DNA from: JBNKVT01 sp050299335
Lineage (GTDB): Bacteria > Pseudomonadota > Alphaproteobacteria > Rhodobacterales > Rhodobacteraceae
Assembly: GCA_050299335.1 (NCBI GenBank)
Contig: JBNKVT010000030.1
Span: 75,666-139,665, forward strand
DNA length: 64,000 nt
Direction of reading: 5' to 3'
A program made the position numbers and the translations under genes. Shown piece by piece: positions 50,501 through 57,935 of this stretch. The notes below the pieces were generated by a model. That model was given only the letters and a program-made list of their open reading frames with translations, made no database searches and was not told where the DNA came from. The first letter of the stretch is position 1. Every line of letters begins with the position of its first letter.

Positions 50501-51842
50501 GGCGGTGCGCAATCTGGTCGGAAACGCGGCCAATGGCTGGAGCAATTTCATCGACCGGGATCCCAACCGATTGTATGTGCGGCTGCGCGACTATCGGCTG
50601 AATTCCGATCCCGCCGCCGCCGAGACCACGACCACCGATATCGCGACCGAGACCGTGGAGCAGACCACGGTATTGGGTATCACCATCACCCTGCCACCCG
50701 TCCCCGACGACGACCGCACCGAGATCACCTTGCGCGAATCCGGCAACAACACGGGTATCTTCGTTTCGGAATCGCAGCTGGTCATGGGGCCGGACGTATT
50801 TCACGAGCCTTTCACCGATGCGAACGGCAATTGCCGCCGCGACGCGGGCGAGGCCTTTACCGATCTCAACAGCTCGACCCTGCACGAGACCGACAATCCC
50901 GATGACGACTTCGCCGTGCGTTCGGTGACCGGGCTGGTCTGCGACGACGCTCCCGAGGACCGCTCGCACCGGGCGAATGTCGATGGGGAGGTCGCCGTCT
51001 TCTACCAGCCGCCTGGGGCGGCGGCGGTCCGGGACGCCAAACTGTCGGTTCCGGTCTGCAACCGCGATCCCGAAAGCCGCTTGCGGCTGAACGTGATGAT
51101 CTACAATTTCTCCGAACCCTGGATCGATATGGCGATCCCCGGATTTCAGACCGGCATCCGCGACGCCGCCGAGCCGTTCATGGATATCAGCGCGGGGGCG
51201 GCAGTCTTTGGCGCCGCCGGAACTTGGGGGCCGGTCTGGACCAACGCCCAGATCGACCGGCAGATGTTGCATCTGCGCGCCTATCTCGCCATCGATTGCA
51301 TTCGGGTCCACGAGATCGGCCGGACGGTCCTGAACCCCGGGCCGGTCCTTTTCCGCAGCCTGCCGGGCCGCATGGACGCCCTCGGCGACCCCATGGGCAA
51401 TCCGCTCAGCGCCGACGAACTGGCCATCCACCCGGCCATGCGCTCCGCGGTCAATCTCGACGCGTCTCCGAACAATGACGTGGTCGACATGTATATGGTT
51501 CCGCCGCTGGATGCCGGTTTTGCCGCGCAATGGCGGCCCGGTTTCGCCGCCGGTCAGCCGATCCCCGCGACCGTGGTCAACATGGTCTTCGTCGGCCTCA
51601 ACAGCGCCACCGCCAACGTGCCGGGAGCCTTCCCCCACGAACTCGGCCACCAGTTGACCAACACCCCGGATGGTGGCGGGCCACCGCGCTACATGTATTT
51701 TCCGTCCCTCGGTGCCGCTCCCGGCGACAGCACCAACCACACCACGCTACGGCGGGCCCAGCAGGCCACGGGGACAAGAATCAGGACCACGCCGCGTCCC
51801 GGGGTCGCGGCGGTCGGCAACAACCTGTTGAGGGCACCATGA
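47598..51842 (+). CDS. Giant secreted parallel beta-helix protein with C-terminal zincin-like HELGH motif
   Basis: 1414 residues. Signal peptide about 1-25 (cleavage near VTA-LVV). Residues about 60-835 are a right-handed parallel beta-helix: dozens of short repeats like NGAGRGF, IRGNxFxxN, NNxIxxN (NosD/pectin-lyase-like). About 840-930 is an Ig-like or CalX-like segment (VEVFQDTDNEAAEYLG...VTLTVTDPADNTSEIGN). A Ca-binding loop DANGNCRRDAGEAF is at about 1073. Near the end is FPHELGHQLTNTPD (HExxH, His1347/His1351), a zinc-peptidase motif; a third ligand is not certain. It is translation-coupled (ATGA) to the next gene. Extracellular role inferred; no known family covers the full length. Confidence 0.8.
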   Translation: MRSRILTGFLSGVLWLMAAAAPVTALVVVDPGAQDDTNGIAGIDRGDPANGVPPDRSLTTKRFRTLQGALYALRNNLISDTVIELRSVGPFNAREPGVPTGVPRDLDVAVGITIRGAGTVPTIIDGGNIGIRVSSSASVTLENLVIRNTASHGLYAQGAGTSGPNLTLRRVQVSRAGGSGIFVTRTTLNLEQVQVITAARHGIVVTNGSTLTGRNVRVTGAGADGVCVVSSSTSHLVDLEIRNGAGRGFVADNSPSNLIEGGKITNNTGGDGVYASNGSLLLIRGLGTTRSEVSDNTGNGVAYTRNSHGSVIDTDIDRNGARGISVRQTTNRMLFSDLNIRNNGTLGIFVSDTARLILRRLLVHRNGDFGVYLNLVTDALVENNRITENGAAGLFALGPATAIIRNNPEIRGNAGRGISLSDEMQGEITGNIIRGNEEGGVSLRRSPAEIPVSGNTIADNSRQPLRASLGAGIIIYEGSRARIVGNSISANHSVSSGGGIAVVDSTALVGGLNSGDKNKLVGNHAEDGVGGGLVCSGNSDLQFIGNDIVRNEAIHGAQTGAANGGGMAVLTGCKAIIRGNLFSLNTAQDHGGGLFVKDAPTTVIGGRQRNDVNNFNGNSATNGNGGGLLVEGGNNEIRGNNFERNTAASPLPDRGYGGGVAFFSGFSGQLLGNRMERNTAEAGGGVYARDSKPRIGDGTLFGENIILRNTATNRLVIGLPPAIGEGGGIALHNAEGAIIDQNTIGFNIGSGIHVSGGKLNTIRNNFIGRDRNGNAQANQGPGIAITASPDNTVGPRNTIANNRRDGIAIVGGTAIRNEMTQNIITANTGWGIRLSGGANGRPEPPVITEATATEIRGTIFQSPLSRVEVFQDTDNEAAEYLGDATVNADGTFGFAGTLANDGLNVTLTVTDPADNTSEIGNALLQLVRDGSPPPQDRTIDMTDPALTHVDFGRWGADAGAGLDGYVGGAVRNLVGNAANGWSNFIDRDPNRLYVRLRDYRLNSDPAAAETTTTDIATETVEQTTVLGITITLPPVPDDDRTEITLRESGNNTGIFVSESQLVMGPDVFHEPFTDANGNCRRDAGEAFTDLNSSTLHETDNPDDDFAVRSVTGLVCDDAPEDRSHRANVDGEVAVFYQPPGAAAVRDAKLSVPVCNRDPESRLRLNVMIYNFSEPWIDMAIPGFQTGIRDAAEPFMDISAGAAVFGAAGTWGPVWTNAQIDRQMLHLRAYLAIDCIRVHEIGRTVLNPGPVLFRSLPGRMDALGDPMGNPLSADELAIHPAMRSAVNLDASPNNDVVDMYMVPPLDAGFAAQWRPGFAAGQPIPATVVNMVFVGLNSATANVPGAFPHELGHQLTNTPDGGGPPRYMYFPSLGAAPGDSTNHTTLRRAQQATGTRIRTTPRPGVAAVGNNLLRAP

Positions 51843-52492
51843 GAAGTCTCCGTCGCCTTGTCATCGCCGTCCTCGTGTCGGTCGCGGCACACCCCGATAC
51901 CGCCCCCGCCCAGCCGGTCGAGAATCCGTTCCAGACGGTGGCCGAAGCCTATGAATGGCTGCTTTCCTCACCGGCCTTCCCGACGGACCGGGTGCCGCAG
52001 GACGATCTGGCCATCGCCCGCATTCAACGCCAGCCCGAGCTGCTCGTGGATCAACTGCAGGCCGATCTGAACGCCGCCGCCGCTGATGCCCCAACTTTCG
52101 ACCGTTCCTATGCCGTGTTCCTCAATCTCGGCGACACGGAGTTGCAGCTTGGCCTGGCACGCGCGGCCCAGGAATCCTATGGCCTGACGGACCGCGCCCC
52201 CTTTTCGCTCTATCTCGCCGCCCGCGGCACCGGCGAGGACCTGGCACGGCTGCGCCGCGAAATGGAAGCGGATCCCAACGGCTGGGCGGTCGGCCTGACC
52301 CTTGCCATCGTCTTCGGTGAAAATCCCGAAGGTCTCGAAATGCTGCAAGCGCTACGCGAAAGCCTGCCCGGCGCCTGGCAGGCCTCGCTCCCCGGCCAGT
52401 CCACCGGCATTCCGACCGACACGATCCCGACGCCCGACGGAACCGACATCCGGCGCGACCTCCCGCCGCCGCCGCTGCGATTGGAAGAGTGA
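51839..52492 (+). CDS. Small secreted partner of the beta-helix protein
   Basis: A 217-residue protein with a signal peptide (MRSLRRLVIAVLVSVAAHPDTAPAQ, about 1-25), a helical body (TVAEAYEWLLSSPAFP, LLVDQLQADLNAAAAD, YAVFLNLGDTELQLGLARAA, SLYLAARGTGEDLARLRREME) and a Pro-rich acidic tail. Its ATG overlaps the stop of the giant gene, so the two are made together. The lack of cysteines and the helical look could suit a chaperone or inhibitor of the putative peptidase. No family recognised. Confidence 0.65.
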   Translation: MRSLRRLVIAVLVSVAAHPDTAPAQPVENPFQTVAEAYEWLLSSPAFPTDRVPQDDLAIARIQRQPELLVDQLQADLNAAAADAPTFDRSYAVFLNLGDTELQLGLARAAQESYGLTDRAPFSLYLAARGTGEDLARLRREMEADPNGWAVGLTLAIVFGENPEGLEMLQALRESLPGAWQASLPGQSTGIPTDTIPTPDGTDIRRDLPPPPLRLEE

Positions 52493-52819
52493 CCACGCCC
52501 GCCCCGCGCATGTCCGGCCGAAACGGGGTTATAGCTTATCGCGCCGGATATCAGGCGATGTGCCGGACCCGTGCTGTCACTGGGAATGACCTGCGAAAAC
52601 CGGCTGGTATCGTTCCGCTTCGGAGAATGGGATATCCTGGCCGTGCCGCCGGTTCCGCGCGAACCTGTCACTGGCCGGATTTCCCCGATAAACAGGGATG
52701 AAACAGGGAGTTTCCTGAGTTTCTGTACTCACGGGGTGCGCCCATCCCAGATTCAGAGCGCCTTTTCAGAGGCTTGACTGCGATTTCCCCAAAACCTCGG
52801 AACAGGGAGCTTATGCAGA

Positions 52820-53020
52820 GGACACACCGCGCGATGCCATCGGGAAGGCCCTGATGCCGCCGCGCAACAATGCCCCCACCCTGACCTATGACAACGGCCC
52901 GGAATTCTCCCATCACCGGAAACTCAGCAAGGCTTCGGGATCGCAAAGCTTCTTTGCTCACCCGTATCGTTCCTGGGAGCGCGGCTCGAACGGGAACATG
53001 AACGACCTGCTGATGTGGGG
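52820..53020 (+). mobile_element. IS30-family transposase fragment
   Basis: The plus strand encodes EDTPRDAIGKAL, then TLTYDNGPEFSHHRKLSKA and SFFAHPYRSWERGSNGNMNDLL, the second Asp and the Glu region of IS30 DDE transposases (LTYDNGxEF...HPYxSWERGxNENxN). The rest of the gene and both inverted ends are missing, so it is a decayed fragment. It lies in a 569-base gap; 52493-52819 holds nothing else I can identify. Confidence 0.8.
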
Positions 53021-53061
53021 CCAGTTGCCCTATCCAGTTGACCCAAGGGGTCTTCGGGATC

Positions 53062-53373
53062 TCAATGGGTCCAGGCGCCGCGGCGGGAATGGGCGAAATT
53101 GTCGCCATAGCCGCCTGGTCGGATGGTCATCTTGCGCTGGTGCGGTTCGGCCACCCTGTAGATGAGCCCGTGCTTTTCCGCATAGGCCACGGCCTCATCC
53201 TTCGTGTCGAAGCGCAGCCGCACCTGTGTCCTTGTATCGCCCGACCCCGTCCAGCCCATAAGAGGGTCGGCGACCTGGTGCTCGGCGCGATCGAATTCCA
53301 GCATCCAGCGGCGGACATTGGCCTGTCCGGACTGCATGGCATTTCTGGCCGGGCGGTAAATACGGGCGGTCAT
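53062..53373 (-). CDS. Complex I accessory subunit, NDUFS4-like (ETC_C1_NDUFA4 family)
   Basis: A 103-residue protein: MTARIYRPARNAMQSGQANVRRWMLEFD (short nucleotide-like anchor) and the conserved W-x-L-E-F, MGWTGSGDT.TQVRLRF, EAVAYAEKHGL, Y.V.EP..RK and YGDNFAHSRRGAWTH, the NDUFS4 (18-kDa) signature. In mitochondria and some alphaproteobacteria it stabilises the N-module of complex I. It is the second complex I locus in the window, apart from the nuo operon. ATG 53373. Confidence 0.9.
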   Translation of the reverse strand: MTARIYRPARNAMQSGQANVRRWMLEFDRAEHQVADPLMGWTGSGDTRTQVRLRFDTKDEAVAYAEKHGLIYRVAEPHQRKMTIRPGGYGDNFAHSRRGAWTH

Positions 53374-53412
53374 TGGGAATCTCCGTTTCGCTGCGCATGT
53401 TATCGCCAAACC

Positions 53413-53530
53413 AAAAAAAGGACGCAAGGGCCAAGGCACTTGCGTCCAATCAAAGGGAATAAGGACAAAAAGCAGACCACCGACCGGGTGCAAGGGAGTG
53501 AGGGGTGGGGTGGGTGCTGCACCCGGTCGG
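53413..53530 (-). ncRNA. Candidate small RNA or leader with C-rich loop and intrinsic terminator
   Basis: Reading the minus strand: CCGACCGGGTGCA (53530-53518) pairs perfectly with TGCACCCGGTCGG (53492-53480) around a C-rich 25-base loop (CCACCCCACCCCTCACTCCC region). Then GGACGCAAG/CTTGCGTCC (53447-53439, 53428-53420) is followed by seven Ts (53419-53413), a textbook intrinsic terminator. A C-rich exposed loop resembles anti-Shine-Dalgarno sRNAs of Rhodobacter. It may also be an attenuator before the NDUFS4 gene, whose ATG is 40 bases on. No promoter identified. Confidence 0.55.
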
Positions 53531-53638
53531 CGATCCAATTGCTGCTTGCAGAAACATGGTTAGCAAATCATTGGCATGGTTAGCAAGACAAAAATCGCTA
53601 AAAAGTTGTGTTTTTTCATCTAAATACACGCTATGCGA

Positions 53639-53656
53639 TTAACACTTTCTTAACCA
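53639..53656 (+). promoter_or_regulatory. CtrA-type binding site
   Basis: TTAACACTTTCTTAACCA carries TTAA-N7-TTAA (53639-53642 and 53650-53653) with the extended half-site TTAACCAT, the CtrA consensus of alphaproteobacteria. Two copies of CATGGTTAGCAA (53555-53566, 53575-53586) lie about 60-80 bases to the left. The target is unclear: the candidate RNA/NDUFS4 leader (minus) or an unrecognised gene. The 971-base gap 53374-54344 otherwise holds only the RNA candidate and a doubtful small gene. Confidence 0.45.
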
Positions 53657-54131
53657 TTTCTTTCGGGAATCGACCCACGGATCGGAATGAATTCGTCTTA
53701 GCGCAAAATGTTGTGATGCCGCTACACCCGGCTGGTCTTCGCGCAAACCGTTGCGAAACAAACTTTTTTCAGCCCTTCTCATAAATATGGAACCGTTCCC
53801 GGGCCGGAAACCATAGGTTTCATCTGCGCAAGTCATCGTCGCTGCCGACCCGAAGCCGAGCGCAATCCGGACAAACTGCCTGGCGAGCCGTCCATGCCGG
53901 TCTGCCGGACATCCTGCGACAGCGATCCGATGCGCAGCACTGGAATATGGTGGGGGATTGCAAAACGGATCACCAGACGGAGGCGTAGGAGTGAGGGGCT
54001 GGATGAGTGCCGCCTCCGCGCTGATGATCTGGTTCCTTCTTCGGTTTGCAGGACAAGTCTTACCGAAACCTTACCGTACCGGCAAGTCATGTATGTTTAA
54101 AAATTGTTTATTATTAGTATCTTAGAACTGG

Positions 54132-54317
54132 TTAAGGCCAGTTGACAACCGTGGCCTCGCCAGGATGTCCATAGATATCAATCCTCTCCGGTCCGTCCTT
54201 TCCGGGGTTGCAGCCGCATGTTACCTGACCGGAACGCCGGAACAGATCCGAAAGCTCTCCGGCCGTCCTGCCGGAAACTGACAGCAGCGCCCTTGTGTCT
54301 TTCCGCCGATCCGCCAT
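54132..54317 (-). CDS. Possible small protein, divergent from uvrB
   Basis: A 61-residue frame starting at the ATG at 54317 with GAGG 7 bases upstream: ADRRKDTRALLSVSGRTAGELSDLF, then SGQVTCGCNPGKDGPERIDIYGHPGEAT. The CGC pair and the glycine-rich end could bind metal, but I recognise no family. It is 27 bases from the uvrB start. Only the ribosome site supports it. Confidence 0.35.
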   Translation of the reverse strand: MADRRKDTRALLSVSGRTAGELSDLFRRSGQVTCGCNPGKDGPERIDIYGHPGEATVVNWP

Positions 54318-54344
54318 GTTAAATCCTCAGCACGAGGAATCGCG

Positions 54345-56516
54345 ATGCCCCATAACAACGCCAATCTGCTGACCCCGCGCCCCGAGGTCCTGACCCGCCC
54401 GAAGCTCGAAGGCGGTCACCGGATCGTGCTGCATACCGAGTTCGAACCCGCCGGCGACCAGCCCACAGCCATCGCCGAGCTCGTCGAGGGCGTCACCTCG
54501 GGCGAACAGAACCAGGTCCTCCTCGGCGCCACCGGCACCGGCAAGACCTTCACCATGGCCAAGGTGATCGAGGCCACCCAGCGCCCCGCCATCATCCTCG
54601 CCCCCAACAAGACCCTCGCCGCCCAGCTTTACGGCGAATTCAAGGGGTTCTTTCCGGAGAACGCCGTCGAATATTTCGTCTCCTATTACGACTATTACCA
54701 GCCCGAGGCCTATGTCCCGCGCACCGACACCTATATCGAAAAAGAATCCCAGATAAACGAGCAGATCGACCGGATGCGCCATTCCGCCACAAGGGCGCTT
54801 CTGGAACGCGACGACGTCATCATCGTCGCTTCAGTCTCGTGCATCTACGGCATCGGCTCGGTCGAGACCTATGGCGCGATGACCCAGGATCTGATCGTCG
54901 GCAAGGAATTCGACCAGCGCAAGGTCATGGCCGACCTCGTCGCCCAGCAATACCGCCGCAACGACGCCGCCTTCCAGCGCGGCAGCTTCCGCGTCCGGGG
55001 CGATTCCCTGGAAATCTGGCCCGCCCACCTCGAGGACCGCGGCTGGCGCCTGTCCTTCTTCGGCGAGGAACTGGAAAGCATCACCGAATTCGACACGCTC
55101 ACTGGCCAGAAAACCGCCAGCCTCGAACAGGTCCGCGTCTACGCCAATTCCCACTACGTCACCCCCCGCCCCACCCTCCAGCAGGCGATCAAGGGCATCA
55201 AGGCGGAACTCATCGAAACCCTCGCCCGCATGGAAGCCGAGGGCAAGCTCCTCGAAGCCCAGCGGCTTGAACAGCGCACCAATTTCGACCTCGAAATGCT
55301 GGAGGCTACCGGCTCCTGCGCCGGGATCGAGAACTATTCCCGCTACCTCACCGGCCGCGCCCCCGGCGAGCCGCCGCCCACCCTCTTCGAATACATCCCC
55401 GACAACGCCATCGTCTTCGCCGACGAGAGCCACGTCTCCGTCCCCCAGATCGGCGGCATGTACAAGGGCGACTTCAACCGCAAGCGCACGCTGGCCGAAC
55501 ACGGCTTCCGCCTGCCCTCCTGCACCGACAACCGACCCCTCAAGTTCGAGGAATGGGACGCCATGCGCCCGCAGTCGGTCTTCGTCTCCGCCACCCCCCA
55601 GAAATGGGAGCTCGAACAATCCGGCGGCGTCTTCGCCGAACAGGTCATCCGCCCCACCGGCCTTCTGGACCCGCCGGTCGAGATCCGCCCTGTCGAAACG
55701 CAAGTCGACGATCTGCTGGACGAAATCCGCAAGGTCGCCGCCGCCGGCAACCGCGTCCTCGTCACCACACTGACCAAGCGCATGGCCGAGGACCTGACCG
55801 AGTACCTGCACGAACAGGGCATCAGGGTCCGTTACATGCATTCCGACATCGACACGCTGGAACGCATCGAGATCCTCCGCGATCTCCGGCTGGGCGCCTT
55901 CGACGTCCTCGTCGGCATCAACCTGCTACGCGAGGGCCTCGACATCCCCGAATGCGGGCTGGTGGCGATCCTCGATGCCGACAAGGAAGGCTTCCTGCGC
56001 TCAGAAACCTCGCTCGTACAGACCATCGGGCGGGCGGCGCGGAACGTGGATGCGCGGGCGATCATGTATGCCGACCGGATCACGGGTTCCATGGAACGCG
56101 CCATCGCCGAGACCAACCGCCGCCGTGAAAAGCAGATGGCCTATAACGTGGAACACGGCATCACCCCCGCGACGGTCCGCAAGAACGTCGCGGATGTGCT
56201 GGAGGGCCTCTGGAAAGGCGACACCGACCAGTCCCGCGTGACGGCCAAGGTCGACAAGCCCATTATCGGCGCCAATCTTGCGGCCCACCTCGACGGCTTG
56301 CGCAAGGACATGGTCAAGGCCGCCGAGAACCTCGAATTCGAAGAGGCGGCGCGGCTACGCGACGAGATCAAGCGCCTCGAAGCCGTCGATCTGGCCGTCG
56401 CCGACGACCCGCTGGCCCGGCAGTCGGCGGTGGAGGCGGCCTCGGAGAGCGCCGGGCGCAGCAAGGCGGGACGGCCGGGGCAGAGAGGGGGGATTGTGCG
56501 GAGGGGGAGGGGGTAG
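54345..56516 (+). CDS. uvrB: Excinuclease ABC subunit B
   Basis: A 723-residue DNA-damage helicase of nucleotide excision repair. Seen: Walker A LGATGTGKTFTMAK (about 60-73), the beta-hairpin region YYDYYQPEAYVPRTDTYIEKES (about 117), DESHVSVPQ, motif V/VI GINLLREGLDIPECGLVAILDADKEGFLRS, QTIGRAARN, and a C-terminal UVR motif EEAARLRDEIKRLE that binds UvrC. A Gly/Arg-rich end follows. It hands damaged DNA to UvrC. Confidence 0.97.
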   Translation: MPHNNANLLTPRPEVLTRPKLEGGHRIVLHTEFEPAGDQPTAIAELVEGVTSGEQNQVLLGATGTGKTFTMAKVIEATQRPAIILAPNKTLAAQLYGEFKGFFPENAVEYFVSYYDYYQPEAYVPRTDTYIEKESQINEQIDRMRHSATRALLERDDVIIVASVSCIYGIGSVETYGAMTQDLIVGKEFDQRKVMADLVAQQYRRNDAAFQRGSFRVRGDSLEIWPAHLEDRGWRLSFFGEELESITEFDTLTGQKTASLEQVRVYANSHYVTPRPTLQQAIKGIKAELIETLARMEAEGKLLEAQRLEQRTNFDLEMLEATGSCAGIENYSRYLTGRAPGEPPPTLFEYIPDNAIVFADESHVSVPQIGGMYKGDFNRKRTLAEHGFRLPSCTDNRPLKFEEWDAMRPQSVFVSATPQKWELEQSGGVFAEQVIRPTGLLDPPVEIRPVETQVDDLLDEIRKVAAAGNRVLVTTLTKRMAEDLTEYLHEQGIRVRYMHSDIDTLERIEILRDLRLGAFDVLVGINLLREGLDIPECGLVAILDADKEGFLRSETSLVQTIGRAARNVDARAIMYADRITGSMERAIAETNRRREKQMAYNVEHGITPATVRKNVADVLEGLWKGDTDQSRVTAKVDKPIIGANLAAHLDGLRKDMVKAAENLEFEEAARLRDEIKRLEAVDLAVADDPLARQSAVEAASESAGRSKAGRPGQRGGIVRRGRG

Positions 56517-56635
56517 CTTAAATGTTCTCTTTACGTTCGCGACGAGGTGTGCTACATTCTACTAAATAGAGAAACTCTGACTGGTCAGACCGCTATATCT
56601 ATGCTGGCTTGTTTCGAGGGATCGAAGGTGACGGA

Positions 56636-57070
56636 ATGGAAACCAAGAACGCACTTGGACTGCTCGGCAGCCTTATCAATGGACCTGCTACCTCACTGGG
56701 GAGCGTATGGGCCGATGACGGATTAGGTATTCAGTATCAATTTGATGTCTATCCTCTAGGGACAACCGTCTATGGATCAAATGCAATCTATGTATTTGCT
56801 AGGTTTGATGGCAGAAGTTATCAACCAGTTTACATCGGTCGCGCCGAAACACTCAGCACTCGCTTGCAGGGCCATGAACGGATGAACGAAGCGATTAATT
56901 TGGGAGCTAGCTACCTACTTGTGCACAAAGTTCCGAGCAAGCCGAAAGTCGAGTTCACCGAAGCTGAACGGCGTCTTATTGGTTTCTATTCTCCGGCACT
57001 AAATACCCAACACAATAGATTGACGGGCGATAGAGGCCTTCTAAGTGCCCTGATGAATTTGAACGTGTAA
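56636..57070 (+). CDS. GIY-YIG-like nuclease domain protein, AT-rich
   Basis: About 144 residues. The second half is GIY-YIG-like: AIYVFARFDG (GIY strand), PVYIGRAETLSTRLQGH (YIG plus conserved Arg), EFTEAERRLIGFYSPALNTQHN (catalytic Glu and the final Asn). The DNA is clearly AT-rich compared with its neighbours (codons ATA, TTA, AGA). It lies 119 bases after uvrB in the same direction; UvrC, UvrB's partner, also has a GIY-YIG domain, but this protein lacks the rest of UvrC. Probably acquired; ATG 56636 preceded by AAGGTG. Confidence 0.7.
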   Translation: METKNALGLLGSLINGPATSLGSVWADDGLGIQYQFDVYPLGTTVYGSNAIYVFARFDGRSYQPVYIGRAETLSTRLQGHERMNEAINLGASYLLVHKVPSKPKVEFTEAERRLIGFYSPALNTQHNRLTGDRGLLSALMNLNV

Positions 57071-57157
57071 CTGATCGTAGGATGGGTGCTCTGCACTCAT
57101 CATCCGTTCACTTTCTCCTTAACTTACCATTTACCAGCCCAAGCGAATAGTCTGCCC

Positions 57158-57588
57158 ATGCAGACTCAACTCTCACCCCTCTCCCCCGACCTCTGGCTCA
57201 AGGACCTCTTCGCGTCAAAGGCCGTCCAACAAGGCGGCGTCATCCGCCGCAAGACGCGCGACATTGAGCGCTGCGCCGGAATGGACGTTCGCCGCTTCAA
57301 TCGCTCCACTGGAGCGATTGATTGGGCCTGACGACCCAAGCGCGGCTCACTCTGGCCGAAATCCAACGCCGCGGCTACCAGGTCGCCGAGAACTCCGGCC
57401 AGATGGTCATCTTCTGCAACCGCGCCCCCGTCCGCTGGATCACCCGCCCCGGTCGCACGGCACGACGGAATTCCCCGCCGACAGCAGTGCCATTGCACGT
57501 TGCGACAGCACCCCGGCGACAGGGCCGTCGTACAAACATCTGCCAAAAACCGCGCCCAGGGCTATTGCACGAAGCCGGCGAGGGCTGA
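57158..57588 (+). pseudogene. Conserved small Rhodobacteraceae gene interrupted by a palindromic element
   Basis: Frame 1 from ATG 57158 encodes SPDLWLKDLFASKAVQQGGVIRRKTRDIERCAGMD and stops at 57331; another frame then continues LAEIQRRGYQVAENSGQMVIFCNRAPVRWI. In intact relatives (as I recall) these are one protein: RRK.RD.ER..G...F..E..RRG..VVEN.GQ.VIFCNR.PVR. About 60 bases between them hold a 25-bp palindrome (57297-57321) and a second hairpin TTGGG...CCCAA. The gene is therefore split by an insert of a repeat element; function unknown. Confidence 0.55.
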
Positions 57589-57601
57589 ACAGGCGGGCTG
57601 C

Positions 57602-57689
57602 TGGCGGAAGGGGTGGGATTCGAACCCACGGATGCTTGCACATCGCCGGTTTTCAAGACCGGTGCAATCGACCACTCTGCCACCCTTCC
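57602..57689 (-). tRNA. tRNA-Ser(UGA)
   Basis: An 88-nt cloverleaf on the minus strand: acceptor GGAAGGG/CCCTTCC, D arm GCAGAGTGG, anticodon loop CTTGAAA with anticodon TGA (57653-57655), a long variable arm, T arm GGGTTCGAATCCC, discriminator G and encoded CCA. The long variable arm and anticodon define serine (UCN codons). Confidence 0.96.
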
Positions 57690-57935
57690 AAAAGGTCCGG
57701 GGAGGTCCGGGCCGGACCCGTGCAGAGCGGTCTTCTAGACGCTTCGGCTGCGCCTTGTCCATATCCAACTCCCGCCCTCAATCGTAGCGCTTTCATTTTG
57801 CACCGGATTCCCGTAGACTGCGCCCATATGCACGCGGCAAGACGTGCGTTTCGTGGCAGAGCAGTGCCATGTTGTTGAAAAAGGTCCGGTTTTCCATCGC
57901 GAACCGGCGGTAAACATGGGATCAGGAGAAAGCGG

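Noticed and set aside
53639..53836. 65-codon minus-strand ORF covering the CtrA-type site
   Set aside because: No ribosome site, and the sequence looks like non-coding DNA. The regulatory reading is more convincing.
56521..57689. Genomic island integrated at tRNA-Ser with GIY-YIG as cargo
   Set aside because: No duplicate of the tRNA 3' end and no integrase are visible. AT-rich DNA next to a tRNA alone is not enough.
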